Under the pieces are notes generated by a model that ran no database searches, had not been told where the DNA came from, and was given only the letters and a program-made list of their open reading frames with translations. This document shows positions 1 through 8,841 of a stretch of 64,000 nt of DNA, in pieces. The stretch's first letter is position 1; each line of letters begins with the position of its first letter. The stretch lies in contig DATMRS010000004.1 in NCBI GenBank assembly GCA_035566015.1, forward strand, positions 124,001 to 188,000. The letters run 5' to 3'. Made by a program: the position numbers and the translations under genes. The DNA comes from DATMRS01 sp035566015 (lineage in GTDB: Bacteria > Pseudomonadota > Alphaproteobacteria > Sphingomonadales > Sphingomonadaceae).

Positions 1-466
1 CTATCCCCGCCATCGGCAACACCAGCGCGGTGGACGAAAGCGCCAGCGCGAGGCCCATGCCGATCGCGCCGGCCCAGTTCTGCCCGATCAGGTGCAGCGC
101 GAGCCCGATCAGCAGGCCCGAAAGCAGCAGCTCGGCCGCGCCCAGCCCGAAAACGGCGCCGCGCATCGACCACAGGCGCTTGAATGACAATTCCAGCCCG
201 ATCGAGAAGAGCAGCAGGACGATGCCGAACTCGGCGAACGGTTCGATCGATTTGGGATCGGTGATCGTGACATGGATCAGCCACGGCGCGCGATCGACCA
301 GCGATCCCAGCCCCGAAGGCCCGGCGGCAAGGCCGACGAGAATGAAACCGATGACAGGATTGATCCGAAAACGCGCGAATGCGGGAATGACGAGCCCCGC
401 CGCGCCCAGAATCACAAGCGCGTCGCTCAAAGCCGTTGAATGAATCGGGATGGCCATCGCCTGCAT
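1..466 (-). CDS. CPA2-family (KefB-like) monovalent cation:proton antiporter, N-terminal part
   Basis: Inner-membrane antiporter that exchanges K+ or Na+ for protons. Only the first 155 codons lie in the window; the gene continues past base 1. The visible part is highly hydrophobic, with at least four membrane spans. It carries the family pattern of a short N-terminal helix, an 'ARFRINPVIGFILVG' segment, a 'FAEFGIVLLLFSIGLELS' segment near residues 80-97, and a Ser-Ser-Thr-Ala-Leu-Val-Leu block at the cut end. All are typical of the Na_H_Exchanger domain of KefB/KefC and YbaL. The start used is ATG at 466; an in-frame ATG at 457 is the alternative. Whether a C-terminal TrkA-N (NAD-binding) domain follows cannot be seen. 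Confidence 0.85.
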   Translation of the reverse strand, partial: MQAMAIPIHSTALSDALVILGAAGLVIPAFARFRINPVIGFILVGLAAGPSGLGSLVDRAPWLIHVTITDPKSIEPFAEFGIVLLLFSIGLELSFKRLWSMRGAVFGLGAAELLLSGLLIGLALHLIGQNWAGAIGMGLALALSSTALVLPMAGI

Positions 467-659
467 ATTTCAGAAGAGGGTAGGGGGTGACTACCCGTTG
501 CAGCGCGATTTTCGAGGCGGGTGGCTGTTTTCGGCCACCACGTCTTGTCATTGCCGCCGAAGGAGAATGGAACCGCATACCGCGCCCGGTCAGGACGATC
601 GCGTTATTGTCCATCACACGAAGGGGGCTGTGCGAGGACCAGACCTCACCCCAAAAAAC

Positions 660-2270
660 TCACCCGCCGCCGGGTGCCTTGGTGCCGATCGGCTGCGCCT
701 CACCGCCATGCGCGTCGACATGCGGGCCGCGCGTCCAGTCGATCTGATAGAGGTCGAAGCGGCGGTCGGCGAGATTGCGCACGGTGCCTTCGGCGCGCGC
801 CCAGGTGAGATCGGCCAGATTGACGTCGCTGATCGTCAGCGTCTCGACATTCTCGGTCGCCTCCGCGGCGATGCCGTCGCGTGCGAAGGGGAAGTCGCAA
901 GGCGTCAGGATGCAGCTTTGCGCGTACTGGATGTCCATATTGTCGACATTGGGCAGGTTGCCGACATTGCCCGACATCACCACGAAGCACTGGTTTTCCA
1001 CCGCGCGCGCCTGGCAGCAATAGCGCACGCGCAGATAGCCCTGGCGGCTGTCGGTGCAGAAAGGGACGAAGATGATCCGCGCGCCTTCGTCCACCAGCCG
1101 GCGCGCCAGTTCGGGAAATTCGGAATCGTAGCAGATCATCACGCCGATCGGGCCGCAATCGGTCTGGATCACCTCCACCGAATCGCCGCCCTTGATCTTC
1201 CACCAATAGCGTTCGTTCGGCGTGGGGTGGATCTTCTCCTGCCCGTGCACCGATCCGTCGCGCAGGCAGACATAGGCGACGTTCTGGATGTCCCCATCTT
1301 CAGTTCGCGTCGGATGAGAGCCGCCTATGATATTGATATTATAGGACAGTGCCATGCGGGAGAGTGCATCGACCAAGGGCTGCGTATGTTCGGTCAGCCG
1401 GTCGATCGCTTCGGCGGGAGAGAGCTTCCGTTTCTCAAACGATAGAAGGGAAAGCGTGAAAAGCTCTGGAAAAACGACGAAATCGGATTGATAGTCCGCC
1501 GCCACATCGACGAAATATTCGATCTGCTGAAGGAACTCGTCGAAATCCTTCACCGCGCGCGCCTGGAGCTGGACGGTGGCGAGGCGGACGCTCTCGATAT
1601 CGCGCGGCACACGAAAGGCGGGCGGCTCGTCGGGGTCGACATAGGGATTGCGCCAGACCATCCGCACCGCGAACGCGGCCGACTTCTTGTCCTCGGGCAG
1701 GTAGCGGGGCAGCACGCCATGCGGTTCGAAGCCGTTGGCGAGCTGGAAGCCGATCACCGGATCGCGGAGCTTGCCCTCGATGACGAGCCGCAGATATTCC
1801 TCGGGCGATCCCACCTTGCGCCGCGCGCGCGCATAGCCTGGCATGCGGCCGGCGAAGACGATGCCCTTGAGTTCCAGCCGTTCGGCCAGCATCCGCCGCG
1901 CTTCATAGAGGCGCTTGCCAATCCGCAGCCCGCGCAACTCGGCATCGACGCACATCTCATAGCCGTACAGCCAGTCGCCATTGGGATCGTGACGGGTGCC
2001 GTAGCCGTTGCCGCTGATCTGTTCCCAGTCGTGCGGCCCGAAGGCAAGGCTTTCCTCGACGCGCGATGCGGCGCAATAGCCGACGATGCGGCCGTCATAG
2101 ACCGCGACGAACTGGCCGCCGGGGAAATTGTTGATCTGCCCGCGCACCATGCCCCTGCTATAGGGCGTCATCCCCGGATAGGTGCGCGCGACGAGTGCGA
2201 CGATCCCGGGCACGTCGGCGGGGCGGGCGGGGCGAACGTCTAGGCGCGCGCGGGCTTTTTCGGACATCAT
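660..2270 (-). CDS. GNAT acetyltransferase-carbon-nitrogen hydrolase fusion protein
   Basis: A 536-residue two-domain enzyme. Residues about 10-200 form a GNAT N-acetyltransferase domain with the acetyl-CoA loop RGLRIGKR at 113-120. Residues about 225-520 form a nitrilase-superfamily amidohydrolase. Its catalytic triad is readable: Glu269 (FPEL), Lys346 (QEKIHP) and Cys380 (MICYDSEFPE). The same two-domain layout occurs in many bacteria as 'bifunctional GNAT family N-acetyltransferase/carbon-nitrogen hydrolase', and the substrate is unknown. Two ATGs stand in tandem at 2270 and 2267 behind an AAGGAAGAG ribosome site. The gene sits 58 bases downstream of icd on the same strand, so they could be co-transcribed. 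The domain assignment is firm; the reaction is not. Confidence 0.88.
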   Translation of the reverse strand: MMSEKARARLDVRPARPADVPGIVALVARTYPGMTPYSRGMVRGQINNFPGGQFVAVYDGRIVGYCAASRVEESLAFGPHDWEQISGNGYGTRHDPNGDWLYGYEMCVDAELRGLRIGKRLYEARRMLAERLELKGIVFAGRMPGYARARRKVGSPEEYLRLVIEGKLRDPVIGFQLANGFEPHGVLPRYLPEDKKSAAFAVRMVWRNPYVDPDEPPAFRVPRDIESVRLATVQLQARAVKDFDEFLQQIEYFVDVAADYQSDFVVFPELFTLSLLSFEKRKLSPAEAIDRLTEHTQPLVDALSRMALSYNINIIGGSHPTRTEDGDIQNVAYVCLRDGSVHGQEKIHPTPNERYWWKIKGGDSVEVIQTDCGPIGVMICYDSEFPELARRLVDEGARIIFVPFCTDSRQGYLRVRYCCQARAVENQCFVVMSGNVGNLPNVDNMDIQYAQSCILTPCDFPFARDGIAAEATENVETLTISDVNLADLTWARAEGTVRNLADRRFDLYQIDWTRGPHVDAHGGEAQPIGTKAPGGG

Positions 2271-2328
2271 CTCTTCCTTGACGCGCGCCGGTGAATGGGC
2301 GGAGCCGAGGCCCCGCCCATCCCGCCGA

Positions 2329-3552
2329 TCAGCGCCAGCCGTCCATGGCCTTTTCGAGGTTGGTGACGATCGTGGCGAAGAATTGCTCGGTCGTCATCCA
2401 GGGCTGGTCGGGGCCGATCAGGATCGCGAGATCCTTGGTCATCCCGCCATTTTCCACCGTCTCGATGCAGACCCGTTCCAGCGTCTCGGCGAAGCGCACG
2501 ACGTCGGGCGTCCCATCGAACTTGCCGCGGAACTTGAGGCCGCCCGTCCAGGCGAAGATCGAGGCGATCGGGTTGGTGGACGTGGCCTTGCCCTGCTGGT
2601 GCATGCGATAGTGGCGCGTCACCGTGCCGTGCGCGGCTTCGGCCTCCACCGTCTTGCCGTCGGGCGTCATCAGGACCGAGGTCATCAGGCCGAGACTGCC
2701 GAAGCCCTGCGCCACCTGGTCCGACTGCACATCGCCGTCATAATTCTTGCAGGCCCAGACGAACTTGCCGTTCCACTTGAGTGCCGAGGCGACCATGTCG
2801 TCGATCAGGCGATGCTGATATTCGATGCCGGCTTCCTTGAAGCGCTGCTCGAACCCCTCGGTTTCGAACACTTCCTGGAACAGGTCCTTGAAGCGGCCGT
2901 CATAGGCCTTGATGATCGTGTTCTTGGTCGAAAGATAGAGCGGCCAGCGGCGATCGAGCGCATAGTTCATGCTGGCGCGCGCGAAATCGCGGATCGAATC
3001 GTCGAGATTGTACATCGACATGGCGACGCCCGAGCCCGGGAAGTCGAACACCTCGCGATCGATCACCTGCCCGTCCTTGCCTTCCCAGACGAGGCGCAGC
3101 TTGCCAGGGCCGGGCACGAGGAAATCGGTCGCGCGATACTGGTCGCCATAGGCGTGGCGGCCGACGACGATCGGATCGGTCCAGCCCGGGATCAGCCGCG
3201 GCACATTCTTGATGACGATCGGCTCGCGGAAGATCGTGCCGCCCAGGATGTTGCGGATCGTGCCGTTCGGCGACTTCCACATATGCTTGAGGTTGAATTC
3301 CTTCACCCGCGCTTCGTCGGGGGTGATCGTCGCGCACTTCACACCCACGCCATATTTCTGGATCGCCCTGGCGCTGTCGATCGTGATCTGGTCGTCGGTC
3401 TCGTCGCGCTTCTCGACGGCGAGGTCGTAATATTCGAGGTCGATGTCGAGATAGGGGAGGATCAGGCGCTCACGAATCCATTGCCAGATGATCCGGGTCA
3501 TCTCGTCGCCGTCGATCTCGACGACGGGGGTCTTCACCTTGATCTTGGCCAT
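2329..3552 (-). CDS. icd: NADP-dependent isocitrate dehydrogenase
   Basis: Oxidatively decarboxylates isocitrate to 2-oxoglutarate with NADP in the TCA cycle (cytoplasm). At 407 residues it has the length and sequence style of the dimeric subfamily-II IDH shared by alphaproteobacteria and eukaryotes, rather than the E. coli type. Diagnostic stretches are VVEIDGDEMTRIIW at residues 10-23, the KSPNGTIRNILGGTIFREPI substrate-binding block near 93-112, and the family signature NYDGDVQSDQVAQGFGSLGL near 270. It is transcribed away from psd across a 130-base gap. It starts at ATG 3552, and the internal sequence is intact with no frameshift. Confidence 0.97.
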   Translation of the reverse strand: MAKIKVKTPVVEIDGDEMTRIIWQWIRERLILPYLDIDLEYYDLAVEKRDETDDQITIDSARAIQKYGVGVKCATITPDEARVKEFNLKHMWKSPNGTIRNILGGTIFREPIVIKNVPRLIPGWTDPIVVGRHAYGDQYRATDFLVPGPGKLRLVWEGKDGQVIDREVFDFPGSGVAMSMYNLDDSIRDFARASMNYALDRRWPLYLSTKNTIIKAYDGRFKDLFQEVFETEGFEQRFKEAGIEYQHRLIDDMVASALKWNGKFVWACKNYDGDVQSDQVAQGFGSLGLMTSVLMTPDGKTVEAEAAHGTVTRHYRMHQQGKATSTNPIASIFAWTGGLKFRGKFDGTPDVVRFAETLERVCIETVENGGMTKDLAILIGPDQPWMTTEQFFATIVTNLEKAMDGWR

Positions 3553-3682
3553 GGGCGTCTCTGCTTTCTATAAGAGGAATGAAGAATCGTGATGGCGCAT
3601 AGGCGAAAGCGGGGGCATCGATCAACGTTGCGGGAACCGGGCCGTCGGCCGCGCATTGTCAGTGGCTTCTCCCCACCCTAGA

Positions 3683-4441
3683 ATGATGGACATGGATTTA
3701 TTCGATAAGCAGCCCTCGCCGGAGGTTGGCGCGGGCAACGCGGCCGTTCGCTGGCGCTTCCCTTCGGTGCATCCGGAGGGGCGCAAATTCGGCGTCATCG
3801 CGGCCGCCATCGCGCTGCTGGCCTTTCTCCTGCTGCCGCAATGGATCGGCTGGATATTGGTGGGCCTGACGATCTGGGTGCTCGCTTTCTTCCGCGATCC
3901 GGTCCGCGTCTTTCCGCGTGGCACCGGCTATATCGTCGCGCCCGCCGACGGGCTGGTGACGATGATCGCGACGGTGCCGCCGCCGCGCGAGTTGGCCGGG
4001 CCGGACGGGCTGGGCGACGAGCCGATGACGCGCGTCTCGATCTTCATGAGCGTGTTCGACGTCCACATCAATCGCACGCCGATCGGGGGGACGATCCGCC
4101 GCATCGTCTATATTTCGGGCAAGTTCCTGAGCGCCGACCTCGACAAGGCGAGCGAGGAGAATGAGCGGCAGCATATCCTTGTCGAGGGGCCGGACGGCAC
4201 GCGCATCGGCTTCACCCAGATCGCCGGGCTGGTCGCGCGGCGGATCGTACCTTTCGTCAAGCCGGGCGACATCGTCACCGGCGGCCAGCGTGTCGGCCTG
4301 ATCCGCTTCGGCAGCCGCGTCGACGTCTATCTGCCCGCCGGCACCGCGCCGCGCATCGCGCTCGGCCAGCGCGCGATCGCGGGCGAAACCGTGCTCGCGC
4401 GCCTCGGCGATGGCGAGCGGGTGGGCGGCATCCCCTCGTGA
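3683..4441 (+). CDS. psd: Phosphatidylserine decarboxylase proenzyme (short type)
   Basis: Converts phosphatidylserine to phosphatidylethanolamine and matures by self-cleavage to a pyruvoyl enzyme. The roughly 250-residue length and the two N-terminal membrane spans (IAAAIALLAFLLL and WILVGLTIWVLAFF) match the archaeal-type short PSD common in alphaproteobacteria. The pyruvoyl-forming Gly-Ser lies in RFGSRVDVY near the C-terminus, with the family segments FRDPVRVFP and FMSVFDVHINRTP upstream. The reading frame opens with TTG at 3656, but there is no ribosome site there. ATG at 3683, 3686 or 3692 is more likely; 3683 is used here. pssA follows 34 bases later, so the two consecutive steps of PE synthesis form one operon. 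Confidence 0.93.
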   Translation: MMDMDLFDKQPSPEVGAGNAAVRWRFPSVHPEGRKFGVIAAAIALLAFLLLPQWIGWILVGLTIWVLAFFRDPVRVFPRGTGYIVAPADGLVTMIATVPPPRELAGPDGLGDEPMTRVSIFMSVFDVHINRTPIGGTIRRIVYISGKFLSADLDKASEENERQHILVEGPDGTRIGFTQIAGLVARRIVPFVKPGDIVTGGQRVGLIRFGSRVDVYLPAGTAPRIALGQRAIAGETVLARLGDGERVGGIPS

Positions 4442-4475
4442 TCGCTTGCGCGCCGGCCGCCGGAAAGGTAGCGGC

Positions 4476-5279
4476 ATGATCTCCCCGCAGCCCGATCGGC
4501 GGGGCATTTCGCTGCGCGCGCTGGCACCCAACGCCGTCACCGCGCTTGCGCTCTGCTTCGGCCTCACCGGTATCCGCTTCGCAATCGGCGGCGAGTGGGA
4601 GAAAGCGGTGGCGGTCATCATCGTCGCCGGCGTGCTCGACGGCCTCGACGGCCGCATCGCCCGCCTGTTGCGTGGCGAGAGCCGGTTTGGCGCCGAGCTG
4701 GATTCGCTGTCCGACGTGATCGCCTTCGGCGTTTCGCCGGCCATCATCGTCTATCTCTGGTCGCTTCGCTGGCTGCCCGATTATGGCTGGCTCGTCGCGC
4801 TTGCCCATGCCGTCTGCTGCGCACTGCGCCTTGCCCGGTTCAACGCCAATATCGACGTGGAGGAGCAGCCGCACAAATCAGCGGGGTTCCTGACCGGCGT
4901 GCCCGCGCCGATGGGGGCGGGCCTGCTCTTGCTGCCACTCTATCTGTGGCTGTGGACCGGCGCCGGCATCTTCCAGCATTATGCGCTGGTCGCGCCGTGG
5001 ACAGCCTTCGTCGCCTTCCTGATGATCTCCAACTTCGCCACCTTCAGTTGGTCGGCCGCGCGCCCGCGTCCGGGGGTCAGGCTGGCTTTTCTGGTCGGCG
5101 TGGCCTTGCTGGGCACCGCCGCGATCGTCGCGCCCTGGACGACGCTGTCGATCGTGGCAATCTTCTATATTGCGAGCCTGCCGTTCAGCATCCGCAATTA
5201 TGCGCGCGTCAGGCGGCTGCGCGGAGCGGCGAGCGCTCCCGCCGCGCCGGCGAGCGAAGCGGAGCTGGACGGCCTCTGA
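4476..5279 (+). CDS. pssA: CDP-diacylglycerol--serine O-phosphatidyltransferase
   Basis: Integral membrane enzyme that makes phosphatidylserine from CDP-diacylglycerol and serine, the substrate of the neighbouring psd product. The CDP-alcohol phosphatidyltransferase signature DG-x2-AR-x8-G-x3-D-x3-D is complete (DGLDGRIAR ... GAELDSLSD, around residues 55-80 of the protein). About seven hydrophobic spans follow. ATG at 4476 is preferred because it has a GGAAAGG site nine bases upstream and lies just after psd. An upstream ATG at 4410 would put the start inside psd. The tail after about residue 245 is Ala/Pro-rich and low in complexity, and is overlapped on the opposite strand by a small gene. 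Confidence 0.93.
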   Translation: MISPQPDRRGISLRALAPNAVTALALCFGLTGIRFAIGGEWEKAVAVIIVAGVLDGLDGRIARLLRGESRFGAELDSLSDVIAFGVSPAIIVYLWSLRWLPDYGWLVALAHAVCCALRLARFNANIDVEEQPHKSAGFLTGVPAPMGAGLLLLPLYLWLWTGAGIFQHYALVAPWTAFVAFLMISNFATFSWSAARPRPGVRLAFLVGVALLGTAAIVAPWTTLSIVAIFYIASLPFSIRNYARVRRLRGAASAPAAPASEAELDGL

Positions 5280-5442
5280 GCAAGGCGTGCCGCACGGGAT
5301 GCAACCGGAGGTTCGCCGCCGGCGTCCTTCCCAGTGCGCGGGCGATCTTCCCGAAATCGGCGGCGATCGAACCCGCGATGACGGCGGCCGCGTAAAGGCC
5401 GGCCATGCAGAACAGCAGGCCCACAAGCATATGAAGCATCAT
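5209..5442 (-). CDS. Small hypothetical membrane protein (77 aa)
   Basis: Unrecognised small protein. It opens with a clean hydrophobic segment (LVGLLFCMAGLYAAAVIAGSIA, about residues 6-27), then has a basic Arg-rich tail with no recognisable fold. The start at 5442 is supported by a near-consensus AGGGAGG ribosome site six bases upstream, the main reason to accept the gene. A longer frame opening at 5487 lacks such a site. Its last 71 bases overlap the 3' end of pssA in the opposite direction, so the two transcripts converge. Arg-rich tails are common in spurious high-GC frames, so the C-terminal half could be fortuitous. Confidence 0.5.
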   Translation of the reverse strand: MMLHMLVGLLFCMAGLYAAAVIAGSIAADFGKIARALGRTPAANLRLHPVRHALLRGRPAPLRSPARRERSPLRAAA

Positions 5443-5659
5443 TGTCGCCTCCCTTGATTCCCAAATCGCCGATTCGCCAATCGGCACCGTTTGGCTTTGA
5501 TGTTCATGTTTTGTTCTGATGTCAAGGGTTGATTCACCGGAAGGTTGCGGCTAGGGGCGGCGACATTCCACATCCGGGGCGACATAGCCCGGTGTCGTCG
5601 GGCGGTTCGGCCGCTCGCGATTCCTGCCCCGGAGAGGTTCAACCGGAAGGAGATATCCC

Positions 5660-6415
5660 ATGGCGGTACCCACCGTCTCGATGCAGGCATTGCTTGAGGC
5701 CGGCGCGCATTTCGGCCACCAGACGCACCGCTGGAACCCGAAGATGAAGCCTTACATCTTCGGCGAGCGCAACGGCATCCACATCATCGATCTGTCGCAG
5801 ACCGTGCCGCTCTTCGCGCGCGCGCTCGACTTCGTCGACCAGACCGTCGCGCGCGGCGGCAAGGTGCTGTTCGTCGGCACCAAGCGCCAGGCGCAGGAGC
5901 CGATCGCCGAGGCGGCGCGCCGCTCGGGCCAGCATTATGTCAACCATCGCTGGCTGGGCGGCATGCTCACAAACTGGAAAACGATTTCCGGCTCGATCCG
6001 GCGCTACAAGGCGCTGGAGGAGCAGCTTTCGGGCGACACGCACGGCCTTACCAAGAAGGAAGTGCTCCAGCTGACGCGCGAGCGCGACAAGTTCGAGCTG
6101 TCGCTGGGCGGCATCCGCGACATGGGCGGCATCCCGGACGTCATGTTCGTGATCGACGCGAACAAGGAAGAGCTGGCGATCAAGGAAGCCAATACGCTCG
6201 GCATCCCCGTCGTCGCGGTTCTCGATTCGAACGTCAGCCCCGATGGGGTCGCCTTCCCGATCCCGGCGAACGACGATGCCAGCCGGGCGATCCGCCTCTA
6301 TTGCGATGCGATCGCCGATGCGGCGACGCGGGGCAGCCAGGGTGGCCGCGCGGCGCGTGGCGAGGATCTGGGCGCGATGGACGAGCCGCCGGCGGAGGCG
6401 GCTCTGACGGCCTGA
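5660..6415 (+). CDS. rpsB: 30S ribosomal protein S2
   Basis: Component of the small ribosomal subunit. The 251-residue sequence is canonical: MQALLEAGAHFGHQTHRWNPKM near the start, VLFVGTKRQAQEPI near 70, HRWLGGMLTNWKT near 100, and LGIPVVAVLDSNVSPDGV near 190. ATG 5660 follows a full AAGGAGAT ribosome site. It heads the conserved rpsB-tsf-pyrH-frr run. The C-terminal 35 residues (GRAARGEDLGAMDEPPAEAA) are a sphingomonad-style acidic extension. Confidence 0.98.
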   Translation: MAVPTVSMQALLEAGAHFGHQTHRWNPKMKPYIFGERNGIHIIDLSQTVPLFARALDFVDQTVARGGKVLFVGTKRQAQEPIAEAARRSGQHYVNHRWLGGMLTNWKTISGSIRRYKALEEQLSGDTHGLTKKEVLQLTRERDKFELSLGGIRDMGGIPDVMFVIDANKEELAIKEANTLGIPVVAVLDSNVSPDGVAFPIPANDDASRAIRLYCDAIADAATRGSQGGRAARGEDLGAMDEPPAEAALTA

Positions 6416-6439
6416 TCGCTCGGGCTTCAACCGAAATTC

Positions 6440-6463
6440 ACGTCCGGCCATGGCGCCGGACGT
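6440..6463 (+). terminator. Intercistronic hairpin between rpsB and tsf
   Basis: Perfect 9-bp inverted repeat (ACGTCCGGC at 6440-6448, GCCGGACGT at 6455-6463) with a six-base loop. It lies 25 bases after the rpsB stop and 22 before the tsf start. There is no T-run, so it is more likely a partial attenuator or RNA-stability element setting the rpsB:tsf ratio than a full terminator. Confidence 0.45.
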
Positions 6464-6484
6464 GCCATTTGAAAGGATAGGGAC

Positions 6485-7414
6485 ATGGCGGGAATCACTG
6501 CCGCGGCCGTCAAGGATCTGCGCGACCGTACCGGCGCGGGCATGATGGATTGCAAGAAGGCGCTGGGCGAAACGAACGGCGATCTCGAGGCGGCGGTCGA
6601 TTGGCTGCGGACCAAGGGTCTCGCGGCGGCGGCGAAGAAGGCGGGCCGTCAGGCGGCCGAGGGCCTTGTCGGCGTCGCGGTCGAGGGCACGCGCGGCGCC
6701 GCGGTCGAGGTCAACAGCGAGACGGACTTCGTCGCCAAGAACGATCAATTCCAGGATTTCGTGCGCAAGGTGGCCGGTATCGCGCTCACCACCGGTGCCG
6801 ATGTCGAAGCGCTTGCCGCCGCGGCTTACCCGGATGGCGGCACGGTGGCGGAGAAGCTGACCAACAATATCGCGACGATCGGCGAGAATCAGGCGCTGCG
6901 CCGCGCCGCCTTGCTCGAGGTGAAGGAGGGCGCCGTCGTCGCCTATGTCCATAACGCCGCCGCGCCGGGCCTCGGCAAGATTGGCGTGCTCGTCGCGCTG
7001 GAGAGCACGGCGCCGGCCGGCACGCTGGAAACGCTGGGCAAGCAGCTTGCGATGCATGTTGCCGCCGCGAATCCGCTGGCGCTGACCGCCGACGCGCTCG
7101 ATCCCGCGCTCGTCGAGCGTGAACGGGCGATCGCGATCGAGAAAGCGAGTGAATCGGGCAAGCCCGCCAATATCGTCGAAAAGATGGTGGAAGGCGGCAT
7201 CGCGAAGTTCCGCAAGGAAAATGCGCTGCTCTCGCAGCTCTTCGTGATGGACAACAAGACGCCGATCCAGGACGTCGTCGCGGCCGCCGCTAAGGAAGCC
7301 GGCGCGCCGATTGCGCTCAGCGCGTTCGTTCGCTTCCAGCTCGGCGAAGGCATCGAGCGCAAGGACAGCGACTTCGCGGCCGAGGTCGCCGCCGCCGCCG
7401 GTACGGCGGGCTGA
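6485..7414 (+). CDS. tsf: Translation elongation factor Ts
   Basis: Guanine nucleotide exchange factor for EF-Tu. The 309-residue protein starts with the UBA-like N-terminal domain (VKDLRDRTGAGMMDCKKAL, residues 9-27). It carries the EF-Tu contact motif TDFVAKN near residue 80 and ends in the dimerisation-like region and C-terminal module (VRFQLGEGIE). The AAAGGATAG ribosome site lies just upstream of ATG 6485. It is the second gene of the rpsB operon, and a strong hairpin follows its stop. Confidence 0.98.
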   Translation: MAGITAAAVKDLRDRTGAGMMDCKKALGETNGDLEAAVDWLRTKGLAAAAKKAGRQAAEGLVGVAVEGTRGAAVEVNSETDFVAKNDQFQDFVRKVAGIALTTGADVEALAAAAYPDGGTVAEKLTNNIATIGENQALRRAALLEVKEGAVVAYVHNAAAPGLGKIGVLVALESTAPAGTLETLGKQLAMHVAAANPLALTADALDPALVERERAIAIEKASESGKPANIVEKMVEGGIAKFRKENALLSQLFVMDNKTPIQDVVAAAAKEAGAPIALSAFVRFQLGEGIERKDSDFAAEVAAAAGTAG

Positions 7415-7430
7415 CGCTCTTTTCGTCCGG

Positions 7431-7460
7431 CGCCCGCCTTCCCATGGGGGAGGGCGGGCG
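7431..7460 (+). terminator. Strong GC hairpin after tsf
   Basis: Near-perfect inverted repeat of about 13 bp (CGCCCGCC at the left arm from 7431, GGGCGGGCG ending at 7460), with one or two G-T pairs and a small loop around ATGG. It lies just after the tsf stop. No poly-T follows on the plus strand, so it may attenuate readthrough into pyrH rather than stop transcription. Confidence 0.4.
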
Positions 7461-7538
7461 TTCGACGAGCCGCTGCAAGCCTCCCTTGGCAGGGGCGCGA
7501 GGCCCCACTAAGGTGCGCGCCGCTCCTGTTCACCTCGC

Positions 7539-8297
7539 ATGGAAGATCGCCCGGCGATGCACCGCCCACGCTTCAATCGTATCCTTCTGAAGCTTTCGGG
7601 TGAGGTGCTGATGGGCTCCGGCACCTTCGGCATCGATCCCGAGACGGTGGCGCGCGTCGCCGGCGAGATCGCCGGGGCCGCGAAGGACCATGAGCTTTGC
7701 CTCGTCGTCGGCGGGGGCAACATCTTCCGTGGGCTCGCCGCCGCCGCAAAGGGCTTCGATCGCACCAGCGCCGACTATATGGGCATGCTGGCGACGGTGA
7801 TGAACGCGCTTGCCGTCCAGAATGCGCTTGAGAAGATCGGCGTCGACACGCGCGTCCAGTCCGCGATCCCGATGGCCAGCGTGTGCGAGCCCTATATCCG
7901 TCGCAAGGCCGTGCGCCATATGGAGAAGGGGCGGATCGTCATCTTCGCGGCGGGCACGGGCAATCCCTATTTCACCACCGACAGCGCCGCCGCGCTCCGC
8001 GCCGCCGAGATGGGCTGCGACGCGCTGTTCAAGGGCACCTCGGTCGATGGCGTCTATGATGCCGATCCCAAGAAGGTGCCGGGCGCGACCCGCTATGAGA
8101 GCGTCAGCTTCAACCGCGTCCTGTCCGACGACCTGAAGGTGATGGACGCGAGCGCGATCGCGCTGTGCCGCGACAATGATATTCCGATCGTCGTCTTCAA
8201 CATCCGCGAGCAGGGCAATCTCGCCCGCGTGCTGGCCGGGGAAGGCGTGGCGACGATCGTTCGCAACGAGGGAGATCCGATACATGCCAGCCTATGA
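7539..8297 (+). CDS. pyrH: UMP kinase (uridylate kinase)
   Basis: Phosphorylates UMP to UDP with ATP. It is the bacterial hexameric amino-acid-kinase-fold enzyme, a regulated step of pyrimidine synthesis. Recognisable segments are ILLKLSGEVLMG near residues 15-26, VVGGGNIFRG near 60, GTGNPYFTTDSAAALRA near 140, the FKGTSVDGVYDADP block near 165, and the C-terminal IVVFNIREQGNLARVL. ATG at 7539 or 7557 could start it; the latter has GGAAGA ten bases upstream. The 3' end overlaps frr by 14 bases in another frame, indicating coupled translation. Confidence 0.97.
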   Translation: MEDRPAMHRPRFNRILLKLSGEVLMGSGTFGIDPETVARVAGEIAGAAKDHELCLVVGGGNIFRGLAAAAKGFDRTSADYMGMLATVMNALAVQNALEKIGVDTRVQSAIPMASVCEPYIRRKAVRHMEKGRIVIFAAGTGNPYFTTDSAAALRAAEMGCDALFKGTSVDGVYDADPKKVPGATRYESVSFNRVLSDDLKVMDASAIALCRDNDIPIVVFNIREQGNLARVLAGEGVATIVRNEGDPIHASL

Positions 8298-8841
8298 CAA
8301 GGCCGATCTGGAGCGCCGGATGAACGGCGCGGTCGAATCGCTCCGGCACGATCTGACCGGCCTGCGCACCGGGCGGGCCACCACCTCGCTGCTCGATCCC
8401 GTGACCGTCGAGGTCTACGGCGCGCAGATGCCGCTCAATCAGGTGGCGACGATCACCGTGCCCGAGCCGCGCCTGCTCTCGGTGCAGGTATGGGACAAAT
8501 CGAGCGTCGGCCCCGCCGACAAGGCGATCCGCGCCGCCGGGCTCGGCCTCAATCCGATCGTCGACGGGCAGACGCTGCGTATTCCGATCCCCGACCTGAC
8601 CGAGGAGCGCCGCAAGGAGCTTGCGAAGCTCGCCGGCCAATATGCCGAAAAGGCGCGCGTCGCCGTCCGCAACGTCCGCCGCGACGGCATGGACGCGTTG
8701 AAGACCGACGAGAAGAAGGGCCTCTTCGGCGAGGATGAACGCAAGCGCCACGAAACCGAGGTGCAGAAGGCCACCGACGCGACGATCGCCGAGATCGACG
8801 CCGCCGCGCAGGCGAAGGAAAAGGAAATCCTCGGCAAGTGA
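8284..8841 (+). CDS. frr: Ribosome recycling factor
   Basis: Splits post-termination ribosomes together with EF-G. The 185-residue protein shows the standard RRF sequence: LRTGRATTSLLDPVTVEVYG near residues 26-45, LNQVATITVPEPRLL near 52-66, IPDLTEERRKEL near 105-116, and the C-terminal coiled-coil helix. ATG 8284 lies inside the end of pyrH with a GAGGGAGAT ribosome site. The frame could be read upstream, but the protein sequence there is not RRF-like. Confidence 0.98.
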   Translation: MPAYDKADLERRMNGAVESLRHDLTGLRTGRATTSLLDPVTVEVYGAQMPLNQVATITVPEPRLLSVQVWDKSSVGPADKAIRAAGLGLNPIVDGQTLRIPIPDLTEERRKELAKLAGQYAEKARVAVRNVRRDGMDALKTDEKKGLFGEDERKRHETEVQKATDATIAEIDAAAQAKEKEILGK

